Both the position numbers and the translations under genes were made by a program. A DNA stretch of 64,000 bases from Shewanella holmiensis (GTDB lineage Bacteria > Pseudomonadota > Gammaproteobacteria > Enterobacterales > Shewanellaceae), in contig NZ_JAMTCD010000001.1 of the NCBI RefSeq assembly GCF_025370255.1, positions 62,001 to 126,000 of the forward strand, in the 5' to 3' direction. Under the pieces are notes generated by a model. It searched no databases, was not told where the DNA came from, and saw only the letters and a program-made list of their open reading frames with translations. Below are positions 35,332-45,258 of this stretch, in pieces (position 1 is the first letter of the stretch; every line of letters begins with the position of its first letter).

Positions 35332-36372
35332 ATGGCAAGCGAACAAAACCCACTGGGACTTTTAGGCATCGAATTTACTGAATTTGCCAGCCCAGATACC
35401 GACTTTATGCATCAAGTGTTTCTTGATTTTGGTTTCTCTATGTTAAAGAAAGCCAAAGATCACGATATCACTTACTATAAGCAAAATGACATTAATTTTT
35501 TATTGAATAAAAGTCGTGCCGGATTCTCGGCAGAATTTGCTAAGTCACACGGTCCTGCAATTTGTTCAATGGGTTGGAGAGTGGAAGATGCGCAATTAGC
35601 ATTTAAATTGGCTGTTGAGCGTGGTGCAAAGCCTGCAGCAGAGTCTGAAAAAGACATGGCCTACCCAGCTATTTATGGTATTGGCGATAGCTTGATCTAT
35701 TTTATCGACACCTTTGGTGCTGATAACAATATTTATGCTACTGATTTTGTTGATTTAGATGAACCAATCATCACTCCAGAAAAAGGCTTTATGGAAGTCG
35801 ACCACTTAACCAATAATGTCTATAAAGGCACTATGGATAAATGGGCTAACTTCTATAAGGATATTTTTGGTTTCACTGAAGTACGCTACTTTGACATAAG
35901 CGGTGCTCAAACGGCATTAGTGTCTTATGCACTGCGTTCACCAGATGGCAGTTTTTGTATTCCTATCAATGAAGGTAAAGGCAACAATAACAACCAAATT
36001 GATGAGTATTTAGGTGAGTATAATGGTCCTGGAGTTCAGCATTTAGCCTTTAGAAGCCGTGATATCGTGGCATCTTTGGATGCGATGGAAGGCACAGCAA
36101 TTAAAACCTTGGATATCATTCCTGAATACTACGACACGATTTTCGATAAGCTACCTCAAGTCACTGAAGACCGTGAACGTATTAAACATCATCAAATTTT
36201 AGTCGACGGTGATGATGATGGTTATTTGTTGCAAATTTTCACTAAAAACCTATTTGGTCCTATTTTTATCGAGATCATTCAACGTAAAAATAACCTAGGT
36301 TTTGGTGAAGGCAACTTTAAAGCGCTTTTCGAATCAATCGAACGCGACCAAGTTCGCCGTGGTGTGTTGTAA
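35332..36372 (+). CDS. hppD: 4-hydroxyphenylpyruvate dioxygenase
   Basis: HppD converts 4-hydroxyphenylpyruvate to homogentisate in tyrosine catabolism. The 346-residue protein has two VOC-like halves. The three iron ligands are recognisable: H in EVDHLTNNVY, H in GVQHLAFRS and E in GPIFIEIIQRKNN. The C-terminal helix region NNLGFGEGNFKALFESIERD is standard. It follows the dioxygenase-like gene by 45 bases in the same direction, so the two form an operon. A terminator follows it. Confidence 0.96.
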   Translation: MASEQNPLGLLGIEFTEFASPDTDFMHQVFLDFGFSMLKKAKDHDITYYKQNDINFLLNKSRAGFSAEFAKSHGPAICSMGWRVEDAQLAFKLAVERGAKPAAESEKDMAYPAIYGIGDSLIYFIDTFGADNNIYATDFVDLDEPIITPEKGFMEVDHLTNNVYKGTMDKWANFYKDIFGFTEVRYFDISGAQTALVSYALRSPDGSFCIPINEGKGNNNNQIDEYLGEYNGPGVQHLAFRSRDIVASLDAMEGTAIKTLDIIPEYYDTIFDKLPQVTEDRERIKHHQILVDGDDDGYLLQIFTKNLFGPIFIEIIQRKNNLGFGEGNFKALFESIERDQVRRGVL

Positions 36373-36399
36373 TAACATCATAACGAAACTTCGTTTTAC

Positions 36400-36425
36400 A
36401 AAAACCAGCCGAGCGCTGGTTTTTG
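36400..36425 (+). terminator. Rho-independent terminator of the hppD operon
   Basis: AACCAGC and GCTGGTT pair around a five-base loop and are followed by T residues. A preceding AACGAA/TTCGTT hairpin lies upstream. Confidence 0.85.
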
Positions 36426-36476
36426 TTTATTAAGCGGATTACACTCACTGCTTACTTATTGATAAAGACCTTATAT

Positions 36477-37094
36477 ATGCCTGATTACGCTGTACTCGCT
36501 GTGTTTATTCCAACCTTCTTTTTTGTCTCTATCACCCCAGGCATGTGCATGACACTAGCTATGACATTAGGTATGAGTATTGGTGTGCGCCGGACGTTAT
36601 GGATGATGATAGGTGAACTAGTTGGTGTTGCCATTGTGGCCATAGCTGCCGTTTTAGGGGTTGCCAGCATTATGCTTAACTACCCACAAATGTTTGATAT
36701 TTTAAAGTGGGTTGGAGGCGCTTATCTTTGTTATATCGGCATTAATATGTGGCGAGCTCGGGGTAAAATGGCGGTGATAGACGGTCAGCAAGTTAATACT
36801 CGCAGGTTAAGTTTAGTCAGCCAAGGATTTATTACTGCAATTGCTAATCCTAAGGGCTGGGCATTCATGATTTCTTTATTGCCACCATTTATTACCCTTG
36901 ATAAGCCTGTTGCTCCACAATTGTTTGTGTTGCTTGGCATTATTATGGTGACTGAGTCTTTATCTATGCTTGCCTACGCTAGTGGCGGCAAAAGCCTGCG
37001 ATTGTTTTTATCCCGAGGCGATAATATTCGCTGGATGAATCGTATTGCGGGCAGCTTAATGTTACTGGTAGGGATCTGGTTAGCATTGGGATAA
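36477..37094 (+). CDS. LysE family amino acid exporter
   Basis: This 205-residue inner-membrane protein has six hydrophobic segments and the LysE signature VSITPGMCMTLAMTLGMSIG with AYLCYIGINMWR, then IANPKGWAFMISLLPPFI. The start at 36477 fits the family N-terminus MPDYAVLAVFIPTFFF; a longer frame to 36423 adds 18 residues. Substrates of this family are amino acids or other small molecules. Proximity to tyrosine catabolism is suggestive but weak, because a terminator separates them. Confidence 0.9.
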   Translation: MPDYAVLAVFIPTFFFVSITPGMCMTLAMTLGMSIGVRRTLWMMIGELVGVAIVAIAAVLGVASIMLNYPQMFDILKWVGGAYLCYIGINMWRARGKMAVIDGQQVNTRRLSLVSQGFITAIANPKGWAFMISLLPPFITLDKPVAPQLFVLLGIIMVTESLSMLAYASGGKSLRLFLSRGDNIRWMNRIAGSLMLLVGIWLALG

Positions 37095-37322
37095 TGTCTA
37101 TTTATCCTCTAATGTGAAACCTTTCTGAGTGGCAAATAGTATTTAATGGTCGCACTTTTCCGAGTTAAGCTTTTTATTTTGATAGTAAACTACGGCGCAA
37201 GATCTGATGTAAGGTCTTTAGCGAAATATGTTACTGCTATACAAACAACAGCTCTACCCGCTCAAACTGTATCAATTTAAAATTGCTCAAGCATTGTTTT
37301 CGGCTGAGTGAATGAACTGTCA

Positions 37323-38492
37323 TTATGACTTATTTTTAAATGGCAGCTGCTGTGCAATCTGTGCCATATATATGGTAATGTGCCGCTGTTCTTGCTGACA
37401 GTAATCATTAATTGCATCGTTAAATGCTGAGTGAGTAACCAGATGTTTTGAATAAGTCGCTATTGGCTCAAATCCTCTTGCGACTTTATGCTCGCCCTGA
37501 GCCCCAGCATCAAATACGCCCAAGTTGTTGTTAATCGCATAATCTATACCCTGATAATAACAAGTTTCAAAATGCAGCCCATCAATCTCAACCAACGTCC
37601 CCCAATACCGGCCGTATAAATGAGTTTTAGACACAAAAAACAGTGCGGCTGCAATCATTTGTTGATGGCAATCTGTCACAATCAATAATCGAATAGCCTC
37701 CCCCATAGATTGTCGCAGCCCCAAAAAAAACGCCTCATTTAAATAGCCTTGATGACCAGAGCGTTTTTGGTAGGTCAATTGATAACATCTTATAAAGTGA
37801 TGCCACTGCGCTAGGGTGGCATCGACACCTGAAACAAACGTAAAATTCAACTGTTGCGCAGATAACGATTGGCGCTCTTTGTTGATATTTTTACGTTTTC
37901 TGGATGTCATTGAAGCTAGAAAATCGTCAAAATCTCTATATCCCTTGTTCAACCAATGAAACTGAGTGCCTTTACGTGTAATGCCAATATTTTGCGGCCA
38001 TAAAGCCTGTTCCTCTTGATTGATAAACAAGCCATGCCAAGATGAGTAATCGTATTTAAGCATTTTTTGCTCGAGGTATTCGCAAATTGCCATTAATATG
38101 ACCTTACGCATGGATTGAGACACACCTATATCAAACCCAAATCGTTGACCTGTGGCGGGAATAAACGGCACACTGGTAACTAATTTGGGATAATAAGCTA
38201 GTTGGTTGCGCTCATAGGCTTCTGCCCACGCCCAATCAAATACATATTCGCCCCACGAATGGTTTTTCTCATACATTGGCACAATGGCGCGCACTTGATG
38301 GGTTGCGGCTTCTTTGATTACAAGATGACATACTTTCCAGCCTGAGGCGGCTCCCACACAACCAGCCCTTTCAAGCCCCTGTAAAAACTCAAATCTAATA
38401 AATGGGTTATCATCGCTAAAACATTGCTGCCACTGCGCTTTACCAATCTCATCGATATTGTTAATTTCAGCTATGTTAAATGCTTGCTGCAA
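37323..38492 (-). CDS. COG3146/DUF482 GNAT-like (FemAB-like) protein
   Basis: The 389-residue soluble protein contains NPFIRFEFLQGLERAGCVGA, FDWAWAEAYERNQLAYYPKL and SRKRKNINKERQSLSAQQLN, the pattern of the COG3146 (DUF482) family, which has a tandem GNAT/FemAB-like fold. Some members are annotated as peptidoglycan-biosynthesis or N-acetyltransferase proteins; function is not proven. The C-terminal part has FETCYYQGIDYAINNNLGVF and FDAGAQGEHKVARGFEP. It is divergent from ggt, with about 100 bp between starts. Confidence 0.85.
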   Translation of the reverse strand: MQQAFNIAEINNIDEIGKAQWQQCFSDDNPFIRFEFLQGLERAGCVGAASGWKVCHLVIKEAATHQVRAIVPMYEKNHSWGEYVFDWAWAEAYERNQLAYYPKLVTSVPFIPATGQRFGFDIGVSQSMRKVILMAICEYLEQKMLKYDYSSWHGLFINQEEQALWPQNIGITRKGTQFHWLNKGYRDFDDFLASMTSRKRKNINKERQSLSAQQLNFTFVSGVDATLAQWHHFIRCYQLTYQKRSGHQGYLNEAFFLGLRQSMGEAIRLLIVTDCHQQMIAAALFFVSKTHLYGRYWGTLVEIDGLHFETCYYQGIDYAINNNLGVFDAGAQGEHKVARGFEPIATYSKHLVTHSAFNDAINDYCQQEQRHITIYMAQIAQQLPFKNKS

Positions 38493-38594
38493 TGCTTTAC
38501 CCTTATTATTTAACCAATTTTCCGCTACAGCATACCAATTTTATTGCAGCTATGGCACAGTCGAACGATTCAGGGAACGACTTAAGGATTATCC

Positions 38595-40346
38595 GTGTAT
38601 TCAACTATCAAATTTACCCCATTATTGCTGTCAGCCGTGGTCAGTTTTAGTTTAACCACAGCCAGTTTTTATCCATCGTATGTTAACGCAAATGAGGATT
38701 CAATCTTCAGTGAAATGGCTACCGCCCAGCCTATTTTTGCTAAACATGGCATGGTTGTCAGTCAAGAAGCTATCGCCAGTCAAATTGGCATTGATATCCT
38801 TAAGCAAGGTGGGAATGCCGTTGATGCTGCTGTGGCGGTTGGGTTTGCACTTGCGGTTACCTTGCCACGCGCAGGGAACATTGGCGGCGGTGGTTTTATG
38901 CTTGTTCACATCGCAAAAGATAACAAAACCATTGCTATTGATTATCGCGAAACCGCGCCAGGTAAAGCACACAAAGATATTTTTCTCGATGAAAAAGGCA
39001 ATGCTGTTGATAAATTAAGTCGAGAACACGGCCTTGCCGTTGGTGTTCCGGGTACGGTTATGGGAATGGAACTGGCGTTAAAGCAATATGGCACCATGTC
39101 ATTACAGCAAATTGTTGCTCCGGCTATAGAACTGGCTAAAAATGGCATTGAGATAACATCAGATCTTGCCAATTCATTGGTCGGCACTAAAAATAGAATC
39201 TCCCAATGGCCAAGTTCAACGGCTATTTTCTACCGAGCTGATGGCAGTAACTTTGAGGTCGGTGACCAATTAATCCAACCGGAATTAGCCCATTCATTGT
39301 CACTGATTTCCAAGCTAGGCAGTAAAGGCTTTTACCAAGGGGAAACAGCAGAAAAGATTGTCGCCTCGGTTCAGCAAGCTGGTGGTGTCATGACGCTCAA
39401 GGATCTTGCAAATTACAAGGTCGTTGAACGAGAACCTATCCGTGGTACCTATCGAGGCTATGAAGTTGTTTCTATGCCACCGCCGTCATCAGGTGGGCTT
39501 CACATCATTGAAATGCTTAATGTGTTAGAACAATTTCCCATTGATAAATTTGGCCATAATACCGCTCAAACATTACATGTCATGGCTGAATCAATGAAAT
39601 ATGCCTATGCTGATCGCAGTGAGTTTTTAGGTGATCCTGATTTTGTCGACGTCCCCATTAACAACCTCATTAACAAAGACTATGCCCATAACATAGCAAA
39701 CAAAATAGCCTTGAATAAAACTACCCCAAGTAGCGAAATAAAACCCGGTAATATCAATGGGTATGAAAGCCCACAAACCACCCATTACTCAGTGGTCGAT
39801 AAATGGGGCAATGCCGTGTCAAACACCTATACGCTTAACTTCAGTTATGGTTCTGGGCTGGTAGCAAAAGGCACTGGCATTTTACTCAATAATGAAATGG
39901 ACGACTTTTCGGTTAAGCCTGGTGTACCCAATGGCTACGGTCTTATTGGCGGAGATGCTAATTCAGTCAAGGGATATAAACGCCCGCTTAGCTCAATGAG
40001 CCCAACCATAGTGATGAAAGACGGTAAACCCTTTTTAGTTACAGGTAGTCCTGGTGGCTCAAGAATTATTAATATCACACTGCAAATCATTATGAATGTA
40101 ATTGATCACCAGCTTAACATTGCCGAAGCCAGTGCTGCTTCAAGGGTGCATCATCAATGGTTACCTGACTATTTGTGGGTTGAACGTAGTTTGAATCAGG
40201 ACACTATTTCTTTACTTGAAGCCAAAGGCCATAAAGTGAAAGTGCAACAATCTATTGGCAGCACGCAATCAATTATGATAACTGAACAAGGTAAATATGG
40301 ATCATCCGATCCTCGTCGAGCGGGATCTGCCGCCGTTGGTTACTAA
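38595..40346 (+). CDS. ggt: Gamma-glutamyltranspeptidase
   Basis: Ggt is exported, autocleaves and removes gamma-glutamyl groups from glutathione and related peptides in the periplasm. The 583-residue precursor has a signal peptide (about residues 1-30), the large subunit and the autoprocessing threonine in YESPQTTHYSVVDKWGNAVS. The small subunit includes GTGILLNNEMDDFSVKPG and GSPGGSRIINI. The start is a GTG (38595) with AAGGA seven bases upstream. Terminator pairing follows. It is well conserved and complete. Confidence 0.95.
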   Translation: MYSTIKFTPLLLSAVVSFSLTTASFYPSYVNANEDSIFSEMATAQPIFAKHGMVVSQEAIASQIGIDILKQGGNAVDAAVAVGFALAVTLPRAGNIGGGGFMLVHIAKDNKTIAIDYRETAPGKAHKDIFLDEKGNAVDKLSREHGLAVGVPGTVMGMELALKQYGTMSLQQIVAPAIELAKNGIEITSDLANSLVGTKNRISQWPSSTAIFYRADGSNFEVGDQLIQPELAHSLSLISKLGSKGFYQGETAEKIVASVQQAGGVMTLKDLANYKVVEREPIRGTYRGYEVVSMPPPSSGGLHIIEMLNVLEQFPIDKFGHNTAQTLHVMAESMKYAYADRSEFLGDPDFVDVPINNLINKDYAHNIANKIALNKTTPSSEIKPGNINGYESPQTTHYSVVDKWGNAVSNTYTLNFSYGSGLVAKGTGILLNNEMDDFSVKPGVPNGYGLIGGDANSVKGYKRPLSSMSPTIVMKDGKPFLVTGSPGGSRIINITLQIIMNVIDHQLNIAEASAASRVHHQWLPDYLWVERSLNQDTISLLEAKGHKVKVQQSIGSTQSIMITEQGKYGSSDPRRAGSAAVGY

Positions 40347-40360
40347 GGCATTCACCTGTT

Positions 40361-40398
40361 GGTCAGAGAGTGTTGATGTATGCGCTCTCTGCCCTTTT
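40361..40398 (+). terminator. Terminator of ggt
   Basis: CAGAGAG (40364-40370) and CTCTCTG (40385-40391) pair, with extra GG/CC outside, followed by four T. Confidence 0.7.
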
Positions 40399-41092
40399 AC
40401 ATAACAAGATAGAGTTAACAACTATCCTAAAATTTACAGTCAAATCTACTCAAAACCACTTCTATATCAGCCTTAAACACAAACCTGCATCATTATTCAT
40501 TAAACCTCAAATCGGGTTATGTGATAACTAATTGAAATTTAGTTATTAAACCACTTATAGACAAGCTCGAATTGCATGCTAATAACAAGGCGAATTAGCG
40601 CGTCTATAGCTGGCCTATTGCAAGTAAATACACAGATAGCTATGCAAAAGATAGTTTGATGTGTATTTAATATCCCTAGCGAGAGGTTAATTTATGTAGC
40701 CCATCCCAACCAGTATTGATTTTGGATGATTTTGTGAAAAATGTTAAAGTAAATGCACTAACTAGTCGATAAGTATGCGTATTATTGTTGTGGTACCTAT
40801 ATGATAAACATCATGGCGTAAAATAGCCGAGTGGCTTTAAAAGAATAAGACATTGATTATATAGATATTACTTTTGAATCTGTCATATGGTTGATGCTAA
40901 AGCATACAATTATCGACAAATTCACCTCAGCTATAAAAATAGACATAAATCGATTTAAGCTATATTTATGAATTTAAAATTCGATAACTGACTTATAAAT
41001 TGGTGAGATATCAAAAAATTAGCTATATAAGTATAGCTAAACATAAAAATAAGCCCTTTGGGCACTTTGAGTGATGATAAAGGAGTAACCCT
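40399..41092. other. Large AT-rich intergenic region upstream of the porin operon
   Basis: This region of about 700 bp has no convincing coding frame. It holds a single CTGTCAT half-site (40880-40886) that could belong to a Pho box but is unpaired. TTAGCTATA and TATAGCTAA (41019-41040) make a perfect 9-bp stem near the porin start, followed by a small GCCC/GGGC hairpin. Long upstream control or an unannotated small RNA is possible. Confidence 0.6.
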
Positions 41093-42268
41093 ATGCACTT
41101 TAACGTGAAAGCGCTTTCGGTAGCGATTTCTATTGCATTAGTACCTGCTGCAGCGTTTGCAGATGAAGCTACCGATGCAAAAGTAGCAAAACTAGAGCAA
41201 CAAGTTCAGGCTTTACAAGCTCAACAAACCAAAAGTTTAACCGAAAAGTTTAACTTTAACGGCTTTATCAGTGGTGCTTACATCAGCTCAGATAATGATG
41301 CTGGTTATAACGGAGCCTCTTCTAGCGCTGACTTTTCTCAAGACAGCAAAATTGGTTTTCAAGGTACTTTCAATATCAGTAACCAGACTCAGGCTGTTTT
41401 ACAGTTGATGATGAAAGGCGAAAATGATTGGGATGTCGAAGCAGAATGGGCTTATTTATCTCATCGTTTTGATAATGGAACCAAAATTCGTGGTGGTAAA
41501 CTGCGCGTCCCCTTGTTTATGTATTCTGATTACTTAGATGTGGGTTATGCACAGCCATTTGCTCGTCCACCTACTGAAGTCTATGACCAAGTTCCTTTCT
41601 CATCCTACACAGGTGGTGATATTTCATACGATTTTGAATTTGAAGATTCGACATTAACCCTTCAAGGTTTTGGTGGTGAATCAACCGTGCCAAATAGCGA
41701 TCTCGATTTATCAAACATCATGGGTGCCAATGTTTCTTGGACAGATCTTACATGGACTTTCCGAGCCGTATATGGTCAAACCGACTTAGATGGCGAAGCC
41801 AATGGTTTAATTATTGATAATGAACAAGCTGTATTCAACGGTTTGGGTGGCAGTTTCGACAATGGTTCTGTTATTGCTATTGCTGAATGGACTACCGTTG
41901 AAATTGATGGTTTATTATCTGACCACGAATCAGGTTATTTAACGGTTGGGTATCGAATTAAATCGTTTACCCCCTATGCTACTATTGCCTATGTTAAAAC
42001 CACTGATGACGATGTCCGTTCTAATCTGCCACCACAATTAGCCCTACCACTTTCTCTTGGTTTAAATGAGAAACGTACAGCTTACAGTTTGGGTTTACGA
42101 TGGGATGCCATTGATAATGTTGCAATAAAATTTGATTTAACCTATGCAACAGACTTTGGTGATACAAATGGAGGCTTAGAAACTAACCCTGTGATCAATC
42201 CATTCACTAAACAATTCCAATTCGATGATACTTTAGTGTATACCGTCAAATTCGATGCAGTATTTTAA
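41093..42268 (+). CDS. Outer-membrane porin with N-terminal coiled coil
   Basis: The 391-residue protein has a signal peptide cut after AFA, then a short coiled coil (DAKVAKLEQQVQALQAQQTK), a feature of DcaP-like porins. A beta-barrel rich in alternating aromatic residues follows, ending with phenylalanine in TVKFDAVF as typical of outer-membrane proteins. AAAGGAG precedes the ATG. A small phosphate-binding-like protein gene begins 14 bases after its stop. The substrate (phosphate, or a dicarboxylate as in DcaP) is not shown by sequence. Confidence 0.88.
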   Translation: MHFNVKALSVAISIALVPAAAFADEATDAKVAKLEQQVQALQAQQTKSLTEKFNFNGFISGAYISSDNDAGYNGASSSADFSQDSKIGFQGTFNISNQTQAVLQLMMKGENDWDVEAEWAYLSHRFDNGTKIRGGKLRVPLFMYSDYLDVGYAQPFARPPTEVYDQVPFSSYTGGDISYDFEFEDSTLTLQGFGGESTVPNSDLDLSNIMGANVSWTDLTWTFRAVYGQTDLDGEANGLIIDNEQAVFNGLGGSFDNGSVIAIAEWTTVEIDGLLSDHESGYLTVGYRIKSFTPYATIAYVKTTDDDVRSNLPPQLALPLSLGLNEKRTAYSLGLRWDAIDNVAIKFDLTYATDFGDTNGGLETNPVINPFTKQFQFDDTLVYTVKFDAVF

Positions 42269-42282
42269 AAAGGAGCGATGAT

Positions 42283-42678
42283 ATGAAAAAGTTATTCTGT
42301 GTATTCGCGCTCAGTTTAGGTGTTGCATTTACGGCCTCAGCAGGTGTAGTTGTTATTGGTAATAATGCTACTGGTGATATGTCGATGTCAGATGCTAAAA
42401 AAGCATTTTTAGGCAAAGGCGATAATAGTTTAGTTGTGTATGAATTAGATGAAGGCAATAACACTCGCTCAGAGTTTCATAGCACTGTTACTGGTAAATC
42501 TGATGCACAATTGAAGGCATTTTGGTCTAAGCAGGTGTTTACTGGTAAAGGTAATCCACCAGCAACAGTCGCCTCAGCTGCTGCAATGAAAGCCGCTGTA
42601 GCATCAAACCCAAATGCTATTGGTTATATTGATGAAGCTGATGTTGATGGCACCGTGAAAGTCATTTTAAAACCTTAA
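42283..42678 (+). CDS. Small PstS-like periplasmic binding protein
   Basis: The 131-residue protein has a signal peptide ending in TASA, then GVVVIGNNATGDMSMSDAKK, AFLGKGDNSLVVYELDEGNN, LKAFWSKQVFTGKGNPPATV and SNPNAIGYIDEADVDGTVKV. This is the short PstS-like family that is half the length of true phosphate-binding proteins. It is in an operon with the porin. A role in phosphate or oxyanion binding is inferred from family, but without an ABC transporter nearby it may act as a periplasmic capture or sensory protein. Confidence 0.88.
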   Translation: MKKLFCVFALSLGVAFTASAGVVVIGNNATGDMSMSDAKKAFLGKGDNSLVVYELDEGNNTRSEFHSTVTGKSDAQLKAFWSKQVFTGKGNPPATVASAAAMKAAVASNPNAIGYIDEADVDGTVKVILKP

Positions 42679-42721
42679 TCTTAATGGATTTAAGCCAAGT
42701 AATATTGGCCTTGTATCAAAG

Positions 42722-42758
42722 CGATGTAATGCAATTGTGCATTACATCGTTTTTTTTT
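42722..42758 (+). terminator. Rho-independent terminator of the porin operon
   Basis: CGATGTAATGCA and TGCATTACATCG form a perfect 12-bp stem with an ATTG loop, followed by a long T-run. Confidence 0.95.
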
Positions 42759-42841
42759 GTTACAAACTAAAGCTTAAAAAAATTTTAAAACCATTAAAAT
42801 AATCCCTGAAAAATACACTAATAATATAGAAGGGAATAATA

Positions 42842-45027
42842 ATGAAGGGCTTAACCCTCAAACCAATTGTCACAGCTGTTTCTTTGGCCATTGCATTAAG
42901 TGCCTGTTCAAGCAGCGACTCTAGCTTAGCGTTAAATTCAGCACAATCAAATGCCGAGCATCAAAATACGGCTGTGTCTCAACATGCTCATAATCCTTTT
43001 TCAAACCGTATGATACTTTTTTTGGGATCCCGGATTTTGATAAAATTAAACCTGAACATTATTTACCAGCATTTGAAGCGGGTATTGCTGAGCAAAAGCT
43101 ACAAATCACAAACATAGCTCAGAATCCGCAGCCTGCTACTTTTGCCAATACTATCGAAGCAATGGAATTTTCAGGAGATTTATTAACTAAGGTTATCAGT
43201 GTGTTTTATAACCTCACTGGTGCGCATACCAATCCTGAATTACAAGAAATCTCAAAAACAGTTTCACCGATGTTATCTTCAGCACGCGATGATATTTTCT
43301 TAAATGATCGATTATTTCAACGTGTAAAATCGGTTTATTTACAAAAAGACGCACTGAATTTAAACGTGGCACAAAGCAAGTTATTAGAAGATACCTACAA
43401 ATCATTTACCCGAGGTGGCGCAAACTTATCGGTTGCAGACAAACAAAAGCTGCGCGATTTAAACGAACAAATTGGTAAGTTAAACTTAGAGTTTGGTGAT
43501 AATGTGCTTGCAGAAAACAACGCATTCCAATTAGTTATTGATAACAAGAAAGATTTAGCCGGCTTGCCTGATGACGCAATTAACACTGCAGCCCAAAAAG
43601 CCATTAAACTCGGTCATGAAGGTAAATGGGTGTTCACTATTCATCGCCCCTCAATTACGCCTTTCTTAACCTATGCCGATAATCGTCAATTGCGTGAGAA
43701 AATATACAAAGCCTACATCTCACAAGCCAATAACGATAATGCCCATGACAATAAAACAACCTTAGCTAAAATTGCGGCCTTACGCGCTGAGCGTGCAAAA
43801 TTAATGGGGTATGAAACTCACGCCCATTTTGTACTTGAAAATCGAACAGCTAACACCCCTGAAAATGTGTATGACCTTTTGAATAAAGTCTGGCCCGCCG
43901 CTTTAGAGCAAGCTAAAGCCGAAGCTAATGACTTACAAAAAGTGATTGATAGTGAAAATGGTGGCTTCAAGCTTGAAGCATGGGACTGGTGGTATTACTC
44001 AGATAAAATCCGTGTTGCTAGATATGACTTTAACGAACAACAAACAAAGCCTTATTTCTCACTAGAAAGCACACTTGAAGGTGTATTTTATACCGCCAAT
44101 CGTTTATTTGGTATTATGGTTAAAGAACGCACTGACTTACCCAAATATCACCCAGATGTTCGCACTTGGGAAGTTTATGATAAAGATGGCAGTTTAATGG
44201 GTATCTTTATGGGTGATTACTTTGTCCGCGGTTCAAAGCGTGGCGGAGCTTGGATGAATGCTTATCGCCAGCAATACAACATGAATGGTGTAGAATCAAA
44301 GCCTATTATTGTAAACGTATTGAACTATCCACGTCCCGCCGCTGGTGAACCCGCCTTATTAACCTTTGACGAGGCTAGTACCCTATTCCATGAATTTGGA
44401 CATGCCTTACACGGGTTATTATCTGATGTTAAGTATCGCTCTCAATCTGGGACTAACGTGCCAAGGGACTATGTAGAATTTCCTTCTCAAGTCATGGAAA
44501 ACTGGATGACTCAACCTGAAGTACTGGCCCAGTTTGCTAAACACTATCAAACAGGTGAAGTGATCCCACAAGCGTTAGTTGAGAAGATTCAAGCGGCAAG
44601 TCAGTTCAATCAGGGATTTTCAACCGTTGAGTATATGGCTGCAACTTATCTTGACTTAGACTGGCATACCTTGAAAAGCAATGACATTCATAATGCGGCA
44701 GAATTTGAAAAAAATTCGCTAACTAAAATGGGCTTAATTCCACAAATTGCTCCTCGTTATCGCAGTACCTATTTCTCACATATTTTTGCTGGAGGCTATT
44801 CCGCTGGCTACTATAGCTATTTATGGTCGGATATTTTAGGTGCTGATGCCTTTGAAGCATTCAAAGAAAATGGCATTTTTGATAAGCAAACCGCAGATAA
44901 GTTCCGTCAATATATCCTATCTACCGGTGGTAGTGCAGATCCTATGTTACTTTACAAAAAATTCCGCGGTAAAGATGCTGGTATTGAACCATTACTTCGC
45001 TCAAGAGGTTTGTTAGACAAACACTAA
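42842..45027 (+). pseudogene. M3 family oligopeptidase (Dcp-like) lipoprotein, frameshifted near the N-terminus
   Basis: The first 52 codons encode a lipoprotein signal with lipobox LSACS. At 42997-43001 (a T5 run) the frame must shift by one base to continue as FKPYDTFFGIPDFDKIKPEH and so on. The downstream frame is open from before ATG 43162 to 45027 (621 codons from that ATG) and holds the zinc motif HEFGHALHG of M3 thimet/Dcp peptidases. One T inserted in the run would restore an ordinary gene of about 728 residues. Either this is a true mutation leaving a cytoplasmic remnant, or an assembly error. Programmed or slippage-based recoding is possible but not shown. Confidence 0.8.
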
Positions 45028-45050
45028 ACACCTCTGGATTGATCAAAAAA

Positions 45051-45078
45051 ACATCACATCATTTGTGATGTTTTTTTT
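45051..45078 (+). terminator. Rho-independent terminator of the M3 peptidase gene
   Basis: ACATCACA and TGTGATGT form an 8-bp stem with a five-base loop, followed by eight T. Confidence 0.93.
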
Positions 45079-45258
45079 AACTGTTTTAAAATACATCAGT
45101 AACAAATTGATACGTGAAAAAACAAACTCACGTCACATTTACTTCATTGAAATTCGATATAATTTGCCCGCTTTAAAAATAAAAAACCAAAATATAATCA
45201 TATGGTTGTTATTAAAGCAAGGGCAATATCGCCCTGGGGTCAAACAGGAAATATTTCA

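Noticed and set aside
40880-40886. CTGTCAT as a possible Pho box before the porin
   Set aside because: Only one half-site is present and it lies over 200 bp from the start codon, so no Pho box is claimed.
42995-43003. Programmed -1 frameshift at the M3 peptidase
   Set aside because: The local CCTTTTTCA in frame CCT TTT TCA is not a canonical X-XXY-YYZ site, and no downstream stimulatory structure is evident. A mutation or error is simpler.
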